This document shows positions 49,165 through 58,021 of a stretch of DNA of 64,000 bases, in pieces; position 1 is the first letter of the stretch; every line of letters starts with the position of its first letter. The notes beneath the pieces are model-generated. The model saw only the letters and a program-made list of their open reading frames with translations, had not been told where the DNA came from and did not search any database. Origin of the DNA: Streptomyces justiciae (GTDB lineage Bacteria; Actinomycetota; Actinomycetes; Streptomycetales; Streptomycetaceae); assembly GCF_015163075.1 (NCBI RefSeq), contig NZ_JADDXU010000009.1:1-64000 (forward strand). The letters are read 5' to 3'. A program made the position numbers and the translations under genes.

Positions 49165-50638
49165 CGAAGAGGCTGAGTACGGCCGCCACCACGAACCCGA
49201 CCACCGACAGCACCGTCTCCAGCACGGTCCACGTCTTCAACGTGTCGCGTTCGCTGATGCCGAAGTACTTGGCGACCATCCAGAAGCCGCCGTCGTTGAC
49301 GTGCGAGGCGAAGATGGAGCCGGCCGAGATGGCCATGATGACGAGGGCGACGAAGGCCTGGGAGTGGTCGCCCTCGGCGAGGAGGGGCGCCACGATGCCG
49401 GCCGTGGTGACGATGGCGACCGTGGCCGAGCCCTGGGCGACCCGCAGGACCACCGAGATCAGGTAGGCCAGGACGATGACCGGGAGACCGACGTCGTTGA
49501 AGGTGTCGGACAGGGCCTGGGCGACGCCGCTGGCCTTGAGGACGGCGCCGAAGACGCCGCCCGCGCCGACGACCAGCAGGATGTTGCCGACCGGCTTGAG
49601 GGACGAAGTCGACACCGTCTCAAGGGACTTGCGCGACCAGCCTCGCCGGATGCCGAGGAGGTAGTACGCGAGGAGCAGGGCGATCGTCAGGGCGACGAAG
49701 GGGCTGCCGAAGAACTCGATGACCGAGCGGCCCGTGGAGGGGTCGAGGGCGATCGAGGAGAAGGTCGCGGCGAGGATCAGGACCAGCGGGGTGCCGATGA
49801 TGCCGAGAACCGTGCCGAGCGGGACAGGGTCCTCACGCGGTACGACACCCTGCGCGCGCTGCTCCTCGATCACCGCCAGCCGTGCCTCCGCCGCCGCCTC
49901 GACCATGTCCTGCGGTACGGCGACGAAGATGCGGCGGCCGATCCACGCCGAGAACGCCCACGCGGCCAGCACCGCCGGGATGCCGCAGACGACGCCCATC
50001 AGGATGACCCAGCCGAGGTCCACGTGGAGGAGCCCGGCCGCGGCCACCGGGCCCGGGTGCGGGGGCAGGAAGGCGTGGGTCATCGACAGGCCCGCGAGCA
50101 GCGGGAGGCAGTACAGCAGGATCGACTTGCCGCTGCGCTTCGCCGCCGCGTAGACGATCGGGGCCAGGACGAAGATGCCGACGTCGAAGAAGACCGGGAT
50201 GCCGAAGATCAGACCGGTGAGGCCCATGGCGAGCGGGGCTCTCTTCTCACCGAAGAGATTGAGCAGCCGGGACGCCAGCACCTCGGCCCCGCCGCTGACT
50301 TCGAGGATCGCGCCGAGCATCGTGCCGAGGCCGATGATGATCGCGACATGGCCGAGGATGCCGCCCATGCCGGACTCGATGGTGGAGACGGCGTCGGACC
50401 GCTGGACGGTGCCGAAGAGTTCGGTGACCGACAGGCCGGCGAGCAGGCCGACGGCTATGGAGACGGCGAGGAGGGCGACGAAGGGCTGGATCCTGACCTT
50501 GATGATGAGGAACAGCAGCAGCGCGATGCCGATGGCGGCGACGGTCAGGAGACCGGCGGTGCCGTCGACGAGGAGGAGGAGACCGCCGGTGTGGGGTGGG
50601 GCCTCGGTGGGTGTGGTGGCGGCGAGCGGAAGGGACAT
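49157..50638 (-). CDS. GntP-family gluconate:H+ symporter
   Basis: The 493-residue membrane protein has the GntP fold: GGLLLLVDGTAGLLTVAAIGIALLLFLI, GLGTMLGAILEVSGGAEVLASRLLNLFGEKRAPLAMGLTGLIFGIPVFFDVGIFVLAPIVYAAAKRSG, and FLPPHPGPVAAAGLLHVDLG (the PPHPGPxAA motif), repeated at the end by ASHVNDGGFWMV. These carriers import gluconate, related aldonates or D-serine. It stands 114 bases upstream-side of ridA and heads the same way, so it may belong to the RidA/IclR/KdgK group. Confidence 0.92.
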   Translation of the reverse strand: MSLPLAATTPTEAPPHTGGLLLLVDGTAGLLTVAAIGIALLLFLIIKVRIQPFVALLAVSIAVGLLAGLSVTELFGTVQRSDAVSTIESGMGGILGHVAIIIGLGTMLGAILEVSGGAEVLASRLLNLFGEKRAPLAMGLTGLIFGIPVFFDVGIFVLAPIVYAAAKRSGKSILLYCLPLLAGLSMTHAFLPPHPGPVAAAGLLHVDLGWVILMGVVCGIPAVLAAWAFSAWIGRRIFVAVPQDMVEAAAEARLAVIEEQRAQGVVPREDPVPLGTVLGIIGTPLVLILAATFSSIALDPSTGRSVIEFFGSPFVALTIALLLAYYLLGIRRGWSRKSLETVSTSSLKPVGNILLVVGAGGVFGAVLKASGVAQALSDTFNDVGLPVIVLAYLISVVLRVAQGSATVAIVTTAGIVAPLLAEGDHSQAFVALVIMAISAGSIFASHVNDGGFWMVAKYFGISERDTLKTWTVLETVLSVVGFVVAAVLSLFVS

Positions 50639-50752
50639 GGGGGTCCTCTGCGTAAGAACATGAAGCTTTCGGGCAGGGCGAATCGCGGCATGGCCACCCG
50701 TGGGGGACCATGCCGACTGCTTACGGCGTGCGGGAGTTGAGGGAGAGCGGAC

Positions 50753-51163
50753 TCAGCCGAGGACGGCGAGCGCGTCGATCTCGATGAGGAGCCCGGCGGG
50801 CAGACCGACGTAGACGGTCGTACGGGCGGCAGGCGGCTGGGTGAGCCCCTGCTCCTCGAAGTAGGTGTTGTAGATGCCGTTCATCTCGGCGAAGTGGTCG
50901 ACGTCCGTGAGGTAGACGCGGATCATCATCACGTCGTCCCAGGAGGCGCCGCCCTCCTCCAGGATCGCCTTGACGTTGGCGAGGGTCTGGAGGGTCTGCT
51001 CACGCAGGGTGGGCCCGGCGGGCGTCGGGGGCTGCCCCTCCACCGCCGGCAGGAACCCGACCTGCCCGGCGACCTGAAGGATGTTGCCCTTCCTGACGCC
51101 GTGCGAGAACTTCGCGGGCGGGGTGGTGTGGGTCTTGGGGGTGAGGGCGATCTTCTCGCTCAT
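50753..51163 (-). CDS. ridA: RidA family protein (imine/enamine deaminase)
   Basis: The 136-residue protein fits the RidA/YjgF/UK114 family: FSHGVRKGNILQVAGQVGFLPAVEG, TLREQTLQTLANVKAILEEGGASWDDVMMIRVYLTDVDHF and the C-terminal PPARTTVYVGLPAGLLIEIDALAVL, with the active-site Arg in ARTTV. RidA hydrolyses reactive 2-aminoacrylate-like imines released by PLP-dependent deaminases. It overlaps iclR by ATGA. A D-amino-acid deaminase-like gene lies 2 kb away in the same cluster. Confidence 0.93.
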   Translation of the reverse strand: MSEKIALTPKTHTTPPAKFSHGVRKGNILQVAGQVGFLPAVEGQPPTPAGPTLREQTLQTLANVKAILEEGGASWDDVMMIRVYLTDVDHFAEMNGIYNTYFEEQGLTQPPAARTTVYVGLPAGLLIEIDALAVLG

Positions 51164-51924
51164 GGGGTGACTTCCTTGACGGGGGTTCTGCCGGAGTACT
51201 CCCCGCTGATCGTTTCCGCCGTGCGGCGGACCAGCGGGAGCAGGGTGAGGAGTTCGTCGGCGGTGACGACGACGTTCGGCGCGGAGACCGACATCGCGGC
51301 GACGACACGGCCGTCGGCGCCGCGGATCGGGGCGGCGACGCAGTTGATGGACTCCTCGTGGCCACCGAGGTCGGTGGCCCAGCCCTGTTCGCGCACCCGC
51401 TCCAACTCCTTGAGGAAAGCGGGGGCGTTGGGGGTCGAACGGGCCGTGTACAGGGGGTAGTCGAGCTTGTCGGCGAGGGCGCGGCGCTCGGCCTCCGGGA
51501 GGTCGGCGAGCAGCTGCTTCGCGACGGCGGCGACGGTGATGGCGACGGGCTTCCCGATCCGCGAGTACATCCGCACGGGATACCGGCTCTCGACCTTGTC
51601 GATGTAAAGAACGTCCTCCTCCTCGTAGACGGCGAGGTGGACGGTGTGGCCGACCTGTTCGTTGAGGCGTACGAGGTGGGGGTGGGCGATCTCGCGGATG
51701 TCGAGGTTCTCCATCGCCTCCTGGGCGAGGGCGATGAGGCGGGCGCCGAGGCGGTAGCGCTGGTCGGACTGGCGGTAGACCATGCCGTGTTCGTGGAGCG
51801 TACGGAGGAGGCGGAGCGCCGTTGACTTGTGGACGCCGAGGCGGTCGGCGACCTGGCCGAGATCGGCGGGGCCCTCGGCGAGCAGCGGCAGGATGCTGAG
51901 CGCGCGGTCGACGGTCTGACTCAT
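51160..51924 (-). CDS. IclR-family transcriptional regulator
   Basis: The 254-residue regulator has an N-terminal winged helix (SQTVDRALSILPLLAEGPADLGQVADRLGVHKSTALRLLRTLHEHGMVYRQSDQRYRLG, 2-62) and a C-terminal effector-binding domain (AHPHLVRLNEQVGHTVHLAVYEEEDVLYIDKVESRYPVRMYSRIGKPVAITVAAVAKQLLADLPE), which in IclR proteins binds small carbon compounds. It overlaps the kinase and ridA genes by four bases each, so it lies inside the operon it probably controls. The divergent promoter at 53085-53219 holds a palindrome that is a natural operator candidate. Confidence 0.93.
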   Translation of the reverse strand: MSQTVDRALSILPLLAEGPADLGQVADRLGVHKSTALRLLRTLHEHGMVYRQSDQRYRLGARLIALAQEAMENLDIREIAHPHLVRLNEQVGHTVHLAVYEEEDVLYIDKVESRYPVRMYSRIGKPVAITVAAVAKQLLADLPEAERRALADKLDYPLYTARSTPNAPAFLKELERVREQGWATDLGGHEESINCVAAPIRGADGRVVAAMSVSAPNVVVTADELLTLLPLVRRTAETISGEYSGRTPVKEVTP

Positions 51925-53084
51925 GGGGTGCGTACCTCCTCCGGGGCCTGCGCGGCTTGCGTCCAGCCGGGGCCGAGTCGAAGTGTCTCCCACGTCCGCT
52001 CATCGAGTGCGACCAGTCGATCGGCGTGTGCGCGGGAGGGGGGTGCGGCGAGGTCGCCGGGGGCGGTGAGGGTGGCGGCGGCCCAGAGGTGGCCGGTGCG
52101 GAGGCTTGTGTTCACGGGGAGTCCACGGAGGACGCCGGACAGGAACCCGGCGGCGAAGGCGTCACCGGCGCCGGTGGTGGAGACGATGTCGACGGTGGGG
52201 GCGGGTTCGAAGGTGCGGGAGGTGGGGGCTGGGGCAGGGTGGGTTTCACTCGCCCGCGTTGGCGGGGTGCCGCTGCGCCCACCCGTGCCGCCCAAGCGGC
52301 ACGACTGCCCGCAGTCAAGCGGGCCTAGGGGCGCGGGGAACTGCGCGACCAGCCCCCACTCGCCCGCGGCCGACACGAAAGCGGTAGCCCCCCTTCCTCC
52401 TTGCTTCACCACCAGCACCGCCGGCTCCGGCAGCAGCTCGCGCACCGCCTCCGGTCCGTCTGCAACCCCCCACGCCTCCTCCGCCTCGTCCTCCCCCACG
52501 AACACCACGTCCGCCCCGCGCGCCAACTCCAGCAGCACTCGCGGTCCCTCGGTGGAACGCCACAGTCCCGCCCGATAATTCACGTCGAAGGACACCAGAG
52601 GCCGTCCCTCGTAACGCGCCGTCAGGGAACGCATCAACTCCAGGCAGCCGTCCGACAGCGCCGCCGTGATCCCGGACAGGTGCAGGACGCGACCCGCGCC
52701 CACCTCCACGTTCCCCACCGTCATCGCCGACGCCGCCGACCCCGCCCGGTAATAGGCGACCTCGTGCGCGGACGTCCCCCGCTCCCCCGCCGTACGGAAG
52801 TACACCCCCGTCGGCCGCAGGGCGTCCCGGCGTACACCGCTGACGTCCACGCCGTACGAGCCGATCGTCTCGACCAGGTGGTCACCGAACCCGTCCGCCC
52901 CCACCCGGCTGACCCACCGCGCGGAATGCCCGGCCGCGGCGAGGACACACGCCACGTTGGACTCCGCGCCGCCGATCGCACGGTCGAAGGACGGTACGTC
53001 GGCGAGGCGGCCCGGTCGGGTGGGCAGGAACGTGACCATGGACTCGCCGAGCGAGACGACGTCCACGACGTCCGGGGCGTTCAC
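51921..53084 (-). CDS. PfkB sugar kinase, 2-keto-3-deoxygluconate kinase-like, with in-frame insert
   Basis: The 387-residue protein is close to KdgK: VSLGESMVTFLPTRPGRLADVPSFDRAIGGAESNVACVLAAAGHSARWVSRVGADGFGDH, FDVNYRAGLW and the phosphate-binding DIVSTTGAGDAFAAGFLSG (Asp308). Between VSAAGEW (about 243) and the TVDIVSTTG strand sits a 50-residue Pro/Thr/Ser-rich segment (about 244-296) absent from the family; part of it is coded by a dispersed repeat. The GTG at 53084 follows GAGGAG by 11 bases. The kinase would phosphorylate KDG or a similar keto acid if the insert lies in a surface loop. Confidence 0.85.
   Translation of the reverse strand: MNAPDVVDVVSLGESMVTFLPTRPGRLADVPSFDRAIGGAESNVACVLAAAGHSARWVSRVGADGFGDHLVETIGSYGVDVSGVRRDALRPTGVYFRTAGERGTSAHEVAYYRAGSAASAMTVGNVEVGAGRVLHLSGITAALSDGCLELMRSLTARYEGRPLVSFDVNYRAGLWRSTEGPRVLLELARGADVVFVGEDEAEEAWGVADGPEAVRELLPEPAVLVVKQGGRGATAFVSAAGEWGLVAQFPAPLGPLDCGQSCRLGGTGGRSGTPPTRASETHPAPAPTSRTFEPAPTVDIVSTTGAGDAFAAGFLSGVLRGLPVNTSLRTGHLWAAATLTAPGDLAAPPSRAHADRLVALDERTWETLRLGPGWTQAAQAPEEVRTP
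52327..52354. repeat. Dispersed intergenic repeat, copy inside the kinase gene
   Basis: A 28-base sequence beginning AGGGGCGCGGGG and ending GACCAGCC matches the reverse complement of 59821-59848 at 27 of 28 positions. The same kind of sequence is widespread between genes in Streptomyces, as I recall. Here it lies inside the coding region of the KdgK-like kinase. Confidence 0.85.
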
Positions 53085-53219
53085 GATGGTCGTAGCTCCT
53101 CGTCGTCTCGGGCCCGGGCGGCTCCATTGACCCGGCGTTGGCCTGGATGTTAGACAGCGATGAGCGACATACGCAATGGACGTTGCAGAGAGTGCAACCG
53201 ACCTGATCAGGGAGGCCCC
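53085..53219. promoter_or_regulatory. Divergent promoter region with IclR-type palindrome
   Basis: Between the kinase gene (minus) and the PLP enzyme gene (plus), GTTGCA (53182-53187) and TGCAAC (53193-53198) form a perfect palindrome around GAGAG. It stands 22 bases before the PLP enzyme start codon. The IclR regulator of the cluster is the obvious candidate to bind here. Confidence 0.6.
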
Positions 53220-54497
53220 GTGTCTCGTGACACCGGCACCGAAGCCCTCGCCCGCCTCGCGGAGGAACGCGTCGACCACCGCTTCAAGGGCCTCCCCCCG
53301 GACGCCGACGGCCTCACCGTCGGCGAGCTGGCCGCCCAGCGCCGCAACCTCTTCACGGACGGCTTCACCACCCCGGTGCTGGCCCTCTCCGCCGAGCGCC
53401 TGGAGCACAACCTCCGGCTCATGGAGACGTACGCCGTCCGGCACGGTCTCGCCTTCGCCCCGCACGGCAAGACCTCCATGGCACCGCAGCTCTTCCAGCG
53501 CCAGATCGAGCACGGCGCCTGGGGCATCACCCTCGCCGTCCCGCACCAGGTCCGCGTCGCCCGGGCATACGGCATCCAGCGGGTCTTCCTCGCCAACGAG
53601 CTGACCGACCCCGCCGCGCTCCGCTGGATCGCCGGTGAGCTGGAGTCGGACCCCGCCTTCCGGATCATCTGTTACGTCGACTCCGTGCGCGGCGTCGAGC
53701 TGATGGACCGGGCGCTGCGCGGGGCCGCCCGGCCGGTGGACGTCGTCGTGGAACTCGCCGCCGGTGAAGGGGCGCGTACCGGCGTCCGTACCGAAGCCGA
53801 GTGCGCGGCGGTCGCCGATGCCGTGGCGGGCACCGATACCCTGCGGCTCGTGGGGGTCGCCGGGTACGAGGGCGAGGTGCCGCAGGCCGATCCCGAGCGC
53901 GTGCACGCCTGGCTGCGGCGACTGGTCGCGCTCGCCGTCGACTTCGACAAGGCGGACCGCTTCAACGGCGTGGACGAGATCGTCGTCAGCGCGGGCGGCA
54001 GCGCCTGGTTCGACGCGGTCGCCGACGTCTTCGCGGAGATCCCCGAACTCTCCCTTCCCGTACTGAAGTTGCTGCGCTCCGGCGCCTACGTCTCGCACGA
54101 CGACGGGCACTACCGGAAGATCACTCCTTTCAACCGCGTCCCGGAGGAGGGCGCCCTGGAACCGGCGTTCCGGCTCTGGGCGCAGGTCGTCTCCCGGCCC
54201 TCCGCCGAGCAGGCCTTCGCCAACGCGGGCAAGCGCGACGCGGCCTACGACCTTGGCCTGCCGTCCGCCCAGGTGGTACGCCGGGACGGGGCGGAGCGGC
54301 CGGCGGCCGGCATCGAGGTCACCGGGCTGTCCGACCAGCACGCCTGGCTGCGTACCGGCCCGGAGGCGGACCTGGAGGTCGGGGACTGGGTCGGGCTCGG
54401 TCTGTCCCACCCGTGCACGTCCTTCGACAAGTGGCAGCTGATCCCGGTGGCCGAGGCGGACGGCACGGTCGTCGAGTACATCCGTACCTACTTCTGA
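53220..54497 (+). CDS. PLP-dependent D-amino acid deaminase-like / alanine racemase-fold protein
   Basis: The 425-residue protein is a fold-type III PLP enzyme of the D-threonine aldolase/DSD1 group: LAFAPHGKTSMAPQLFQRQ carries the PLP-binding Lys in PHGKT, with TLAVPHQVRVARAYGIQRVFLANEL, VGVAGYEGEV and VLKLLRSGAYVSHDDGHYRKITPF, and the metal-type SHPCTSFDKWQLIPV at the end. These proteins remove ammonia from or cleave D-serine, D-threonine and similar amino acids; the exact reaction cannot be read. The GTG at 53220 follows GGGAGG by four bases. It is co-transcribed with the deacylase gene. Confidence 0.88.
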   Translation: MSRDTGTEALARLAEERVDHRFKGLPPDADGLTVGELAAQRRNLFTDGFTTPVLALSAERLEHNLRLMETYAVRHGLAFAPHGKTSMAPQLFQRQIEHGAWGITLAVPHQVRVARAYGIQRVFLANELTDPAALRWIAGELESDPAFRIICYVDSVRGVELMDRALRGAARPVDVVVELAAGEGARTGVRTEAECAAVADAVAGTDTLRLVGVAGYEGEVPQADPERVHAWLRRLVALAVDFDKADRFNGVDEIVVSAGGSAWFDAVADVFAEIPELSLPVLKLLRSGAYVSHDDGHYRKITPFNRVPEEGALEPAFRLWAQVVSRPSAEQAFANAGKRDAAYDLGLPSAQVVRRDGAERPAAGIEVTGLSDQHAWLRTGPEADLEVGDWVGLGLSHPCTSFDKWQLIPVAEADGTVVEYIRTYF

Positions 54498-54508
54498 GAG
54501 GGACCGCC

Positions 54509-56092
54509 ATGGAAGAGCTCGTCATCCGGGACGCGGACGTCGTCGACGGCAGTGGTGAACCCTCGTACCGCGCCGATGTGGTGGTCGACGGCGGCCGGAT
54601 CGTCTCGATCGTCAAGGAGGCCGCCGACGCCGGCTGCCAACGACCCACGGCGCGGCGCGAGTTGGACGCCGAGGGTCTCGTCCTCTCCCCCGGCTTCATC
54701 GACATGCACGCCCACAGCGACCTCGCCCTGCTGCGCGACCCCGACCACAGCGCGAAGGCCGCGCAGGGCGTCACCCTCGAAGTCCTGGGCCAGGACGGGC
54801 TGTCGTACGCCCCCGTCGACGACCGCACGCTCGCCGAGATGCGCCGCGCGATCACCGGGTGGAACGGGTACGGCGACGACATCGACTTCGACTGGCGGAC
54901 GGTCGGCGAGTACCTGGACCGGCTCGACCGGGGCATCGCCGTCAACGCGGCCTACCTCATCCCCCAGGGCACGGTCCGGATGCTCGCCGTCGGCTGGGAG
55001 GACCGCGAGGCGACCCCGGCCGAGCTGGACCGGATGCGGCGGCTCGTCGCCGAGGGCATGGAGCAGGGCGCGGTCGGCATGTCGTCCGGGCTCACCTACA
55101 CGCCCGGCATGTACGCCAAGGACGCCGAACTGACCGAGCTGTGCCGGGTGGTGGCGTCGTACGGCGGCTACTACTGCCCGCACCACCGCTCCTACGGGGC
55201 GGGCGCCCTTGAGGCGTACGAGGAGATGGTGGCCCTGACCCGGGAGGCGGGCTGCTCGCTCCATCTCGCCCACGCCACCATGAACTTCGGCGTGAACAAG
55301 GGCCGGGCGCCGGAGCTGATCGCCCTGCTGGACAAGGCCCTGGCGGACGGCGCCGACATCAGCCTCGACACGTATCCCTACACACCGGGCAGCACAACTC
55401 TCGCTGCCTTGCTGCCGAGTTGGGCGAGCGAGGGCGGTCCGGAGGAGATCCTCAGGCGGCTCGCGGACGACGACACCGCCGAGCGCATCCGGCACCACTT
55501 GGAGGTCGTCGGCTCGGACGGCTGCCACGGGGTGCCGGTCGAGTGGGAGACGATCGAGATCTCGGGGGTCGGTGATCCCGCACTGGCGGACCATGTGGGC
55601 CGCCGCGTCGACGGCTGGACGACCGCCCGCCGGCTGCTGCTCGCCGACCGGCTGGCCCCGTCGATCATCCAGCACGTGGGCCATGAGGAGAACGTCCGGC
55701 AGATCATGCGCCACCGCGTCCACACCGGCGGCTCGGACGGCATCCTCCAGGGCGCGAAGCCGCATCCGCGGGCGTACGGCACGTTCCCGCACTACCTCGG
55801 CCACTACGTACGGGAGTTGGGGGTGCTGTCCCTGGAGGAGTGCGTCGCGCATCTGACCGGCCGCCCGGCGGCCCGGCTCCGGCTGCCCGACCGCGGGCTG
55901 GTCCGCGAGGGCTACAAGGCCGACCTCGTCCTCTTCGACCCGGCGACGGTGGCGGCGGGCTCGACCTTCGCCGAGCCCCGCGCCCTCCCGACCGGCATCC
56001 CGCACGTCCTGGTCGACGGCCGTTTCGTGATCGAGGACGGCCACCGGACGGACGTCCTTGCGGGACGCTCCGTCCGGCGAACCCCCTCGTGA
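54509..56092 (+). CDS. N-acyl-D-amino-acid deacylase
   Basis: The 527-residue amidohydrolase (D-aminoacylase type) shows GFIDMHAHSDLALLRDP with the two metal His residues near position 66-68, EVLGQDGLSYAP, GMSSGLTYTPGMYA, YCPHHRSYG, HATMNFG, SLDTYPYTPGSTTL and GHEENVRQIMRHRVHTGGSDGI, with the catalytic Asp in GGSDG. It hydrolyses N-acyl-D-amino acids to free D-amino acids, which the upstream enzyme could then process. It starts 11 bases after the PLP enzyme and ends three bases before the convergent protease gene. Confidence 0.93.
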   Translation: MEELVIRDADVVDGSGEPSYRADVVVDGGRIVSIVKEAADAGCQRPTARRELDAEGLVLSPGFIDMHAHSDLALLRDPDHSAKAAQGVTLEVLGQDGLSYAPVDDRTLAEMRRAITGWNGYGDDIDFDWRTVGEYLDRLDRGIAVNAAYLIPQGTVRMLAVGWEDREATPAELDRMRRLVAEGMEQGAVGMSSGLTYTPGMYAKDAELTELCRVVASYGGYYCPHHRSYGAGALEAYEEMVALTREAGCSLHLAHATMNFGVNKGRAPELIALLDKALADGADISLDTYPYTPGSTTLAALLPSWASEGGPEEILRRLADDDTAERIRHHLEVVGSDGCHGVPVEWETIEISGVGDPALADHVGRRVDGWTTARRLLLADRLAPSIIQHVGHEENVRQIMRHRVHTGGSDGILQGAKPHPRAYGTFPHYLGHYVRELGVLSLEECVAHLTGRPAARLRLPDRGLVREGYKADLVLFDPATVAAGSTFAEPRALPTGIPHVLVDGRFVIEDGHRTDVLAGRSVRRTPS

Positions 56093-56095
56093 GTA

Positions 56096-57010
56096 CTACG
56101 GCTTGGGCAGCGTGCAACCGCTCTTGCTCAGGTCGAGCTTGTTGTCCAGGCCGAAGCAGGCCGGGATCTGGTAGGTCTCCTGGGCGTAGTTGATGCCCTC
56201 GCGGACGGTGACGTTGCCGCTCGCGTCGACCTCACAGGGGTTGTTGTCGGTGCAGCGGCCGCCGTCCTCGTTGCCGGTGTTGTTGACGGCGACGACCTTG
56301 CCGGTGGCGTTGTCGATGACGGGCGAGCCCGAGGTGCCGCCGATGGTCTGGCAGGCGGAGGTGTAGCGGACCGAGTCCTTCCAGGTCCACGCGCCTTCCT
56401 TGAGGCGGTAGGCGAACCCGTCGATGTTGCAGGCGTACGTGCGCTTCCAGTAGCCGGAGACGACCGTGATGGCGGTGCCGGCGACCGGGTGGGTGTCGTT
56501 CAGGGTGAGCGCGTCGATGCCGTACGTGCTCTTGATCGACGCGTAGGTGCGGGTGAGCTGGTAGATCGACACGTCGGTGTCGGTCATCGTCGCGTAGGCG
56601 ATCTTGTTGGCGCGGAGCGTGCCGACCCGGGTGCCGGCGGAGTTGAGGAGCCCGAAGCTGCGGGTCGAGGCCTGGTCGACGATGACCTCGCCGGCCGCCG
56701 GGAAGCCGGTCTCCAGGCAGTGCCCGTTGGACATGACCAGCGCGGGGTCGTCTGCCTCGGAGTTGGGGAAGCGGATGACGGACCCGGAACAGTTGCTGAG
56801 CGAGACGGTGCCGGCGAAGGAGACGGCCTGGACCTGGGGCGCGAGCGCCTGGTTCAGGCTCGCCGAGGCGGACGTGACCGTGTCCCAGACCGTGGAGACG
56901 GCGGTGCTGGTGTCCACCGCGCTCGTGGTGTCCGGGGCCGCGACCGCGGGTGCCGCGCCGACCCCGGCCATGGCCAGGGCGATCACTACGGCACCGAGAG
57001 GCTTCTTCAT
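56096..57010 (-). CDS. Secreted trypsin-like serine protease
   Basis: The 304-residue secreted protein has a signal peptide (ending APAVAA, about 25), a short propeptide-like stretch and a trypsin-fold domain with His97 in MSNGHCLE, Asp146 in TDTDVSIYQL and Ser227 in IGGTSGSPVI. Cysteine pairs (YACNIDG with TSACQTIG, and GRCTDNNPCEVD) suggest disulfides. It matches Streptomyces secreted trypsin-like peptidases rather than the subtilisin group. The ATG at 57010 has GAGGGGAC upstream. Its neighbours give no pathway. Confidence 0.9.
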   Translation of the reverse strand: MKKPLGAVVIALAMAGVGAAPAVAAPDTTSAVDTSTAVSTVWDTVTSASASLNQALAPQVQAVSFAGTVSLSNCSGSVIRFPNSEADDPALVMSNGHCLETGFPAAGEVIVDQASTRSFGLLNSAGTRVGTLRANKIAYATMTDTDVSIYQLTRTYASIKSTYGIDALTLNDTHPVAGTAITVVSGYWKRTYACNIDGFAYRLKEGAWTWKDSVRYTSACQTIGGTSGSPVIDNATGKVVAVNNTGNEDGGRCTDNNPCEVDASGNVTVREGINYAQETYQIPACFGLDNKLDLSKSGCTLPKP

Positions 57011-57194
57011 GTGGGGGTCCCCTCATTGCGACGAGGGTGACCGGAGAATCTCCGGCCACCCGCCAAGTTGTCATGCGCATTCTCATCGCGTGGGGGCGGC
57101 CGGGCAAGGAGTTCTTTCGAGCGATGGGGGTTTCCCTATGCGTCCCCTGTCAACAGGCGAGCTGCTGCCCACAGTTGGGGACTTCATGCATCGG

Positions 57195-57896
57195 CTACCT
57201 GGGTCGTTTGGTGCTGCCCTGTCCCTTGCCGGGCTTGCCGTCGGAACCGGAGCCGGCGTCGGAGCCCGAGCCACCCGGGTCGGACGGGGTCGCGCTCGAC
57301 GTGGGCGCGGGGGCGGTCGTCGTCGTGGCGGACGCGCCGGCCGAGGGCTCGGCCGTCTTCGACTGCTTCTCCGAGGGCGCCGAGGACGGCGCAACGGAAG
57401 CCGACGCGGAACCGCTCCCGGAGGCGCCCGGCCCGTCACCCTCGGTCTCGCCGGGCGGGCCCGCGGTAGGTTCCGTCGACACGTCGGGCGCCGCCGACCC
57501 CGTACGCCGCTCCTTGCCCTCGGAGTCGCCGGACGACCCGGACAGCGAGAACCCGGCGATCAGCGCCACCACCGACACCGCGCCCACGGCCCCGGCCGCG
57601 ACCGCCACGCGCCGCGAGCGCCAGGGGCCGGCCTTGGGCTTACGACGGGAGCGGGGGCCGGCCGGGGCGGGCGGCGGCTCCGGAACGTCCAGGGCCCGCG
57701 TCACCCCAGGAGCCTCCGCCACCGAAGGCAGCTCGGCCGTCTCGTCGTACGCGTTCTGCCAGCCGTGCGCGATGGCCGGGTCGGCGTACTCGTCGTAGGA
57801 GGGGGGTGGCTCGGGCTGCGGGTGGTACACGTTCGGCGCACCCTGGGGCTCTCCGGCCGCGCCGATGCCGTTGTCGTACTGGGGTGGCCTGGACAT
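57195..57896 (-). CDS. Single-pass membrane protein of low complexity
   Basis: The 233-residue protein has an N-terminal Pro/Tyr-rich cytosolic part (ARRPPQYDNGIGAAGEPQG type, about 1-90), a basic stop region, one membrane segment (VAVAAGAVGAVSVVALIAGFSLSG, 95-118) and a Ser/Gly/Pro/Thr-rich exterior tail. No domain is recognisable. Such proteins are common in Streptomyces near membrane kinases or as part of cell-wall complexes. The promoter region lies at 57897-58021 shared with the aminotransferase gene. Confidence 0.8.
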   Translation of the reverse strand: MSRPPQYDNGIGAAGEPQGAPNVYHPQPEPPPSYDEYADPAIAHGWQNAYDETAELPSVAEAPGVTRALDVPEPPPAPAGPRSRRKPKAGPWRSRRVAVAAGAVGAVSVVALIAGFSLSGSSGDSEGKERRTGSAAPDVSTEPTAGPPGETEGDGPGASGSGSASASVAPSSAPSEKQSKTAEPSAGASATTTTAPAPTSSATPSDPGGSGSDAGSGSDGKPGKGQGSTKRPR

Positions 57897-58021
57897 GGCC
57901 GCGCATTGTAGGGACGGAGGGGGTCCCAGAGACAGCTACCGGCGATAACCCCCCAAACCGCCCGTCTCACGTGATGGGAAACACCGCCCATGGGTCGTTA
58001 CCGGGCCGTAAGCTCCCTGAC

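Noticed and set aside
48662-50740. 692-codon acidic plus-strand frame opposite the macro and GntP genes
   Set aside because: Asp/Glu/Arg-rich run without a fold; the minus-strand genes are well conserved.
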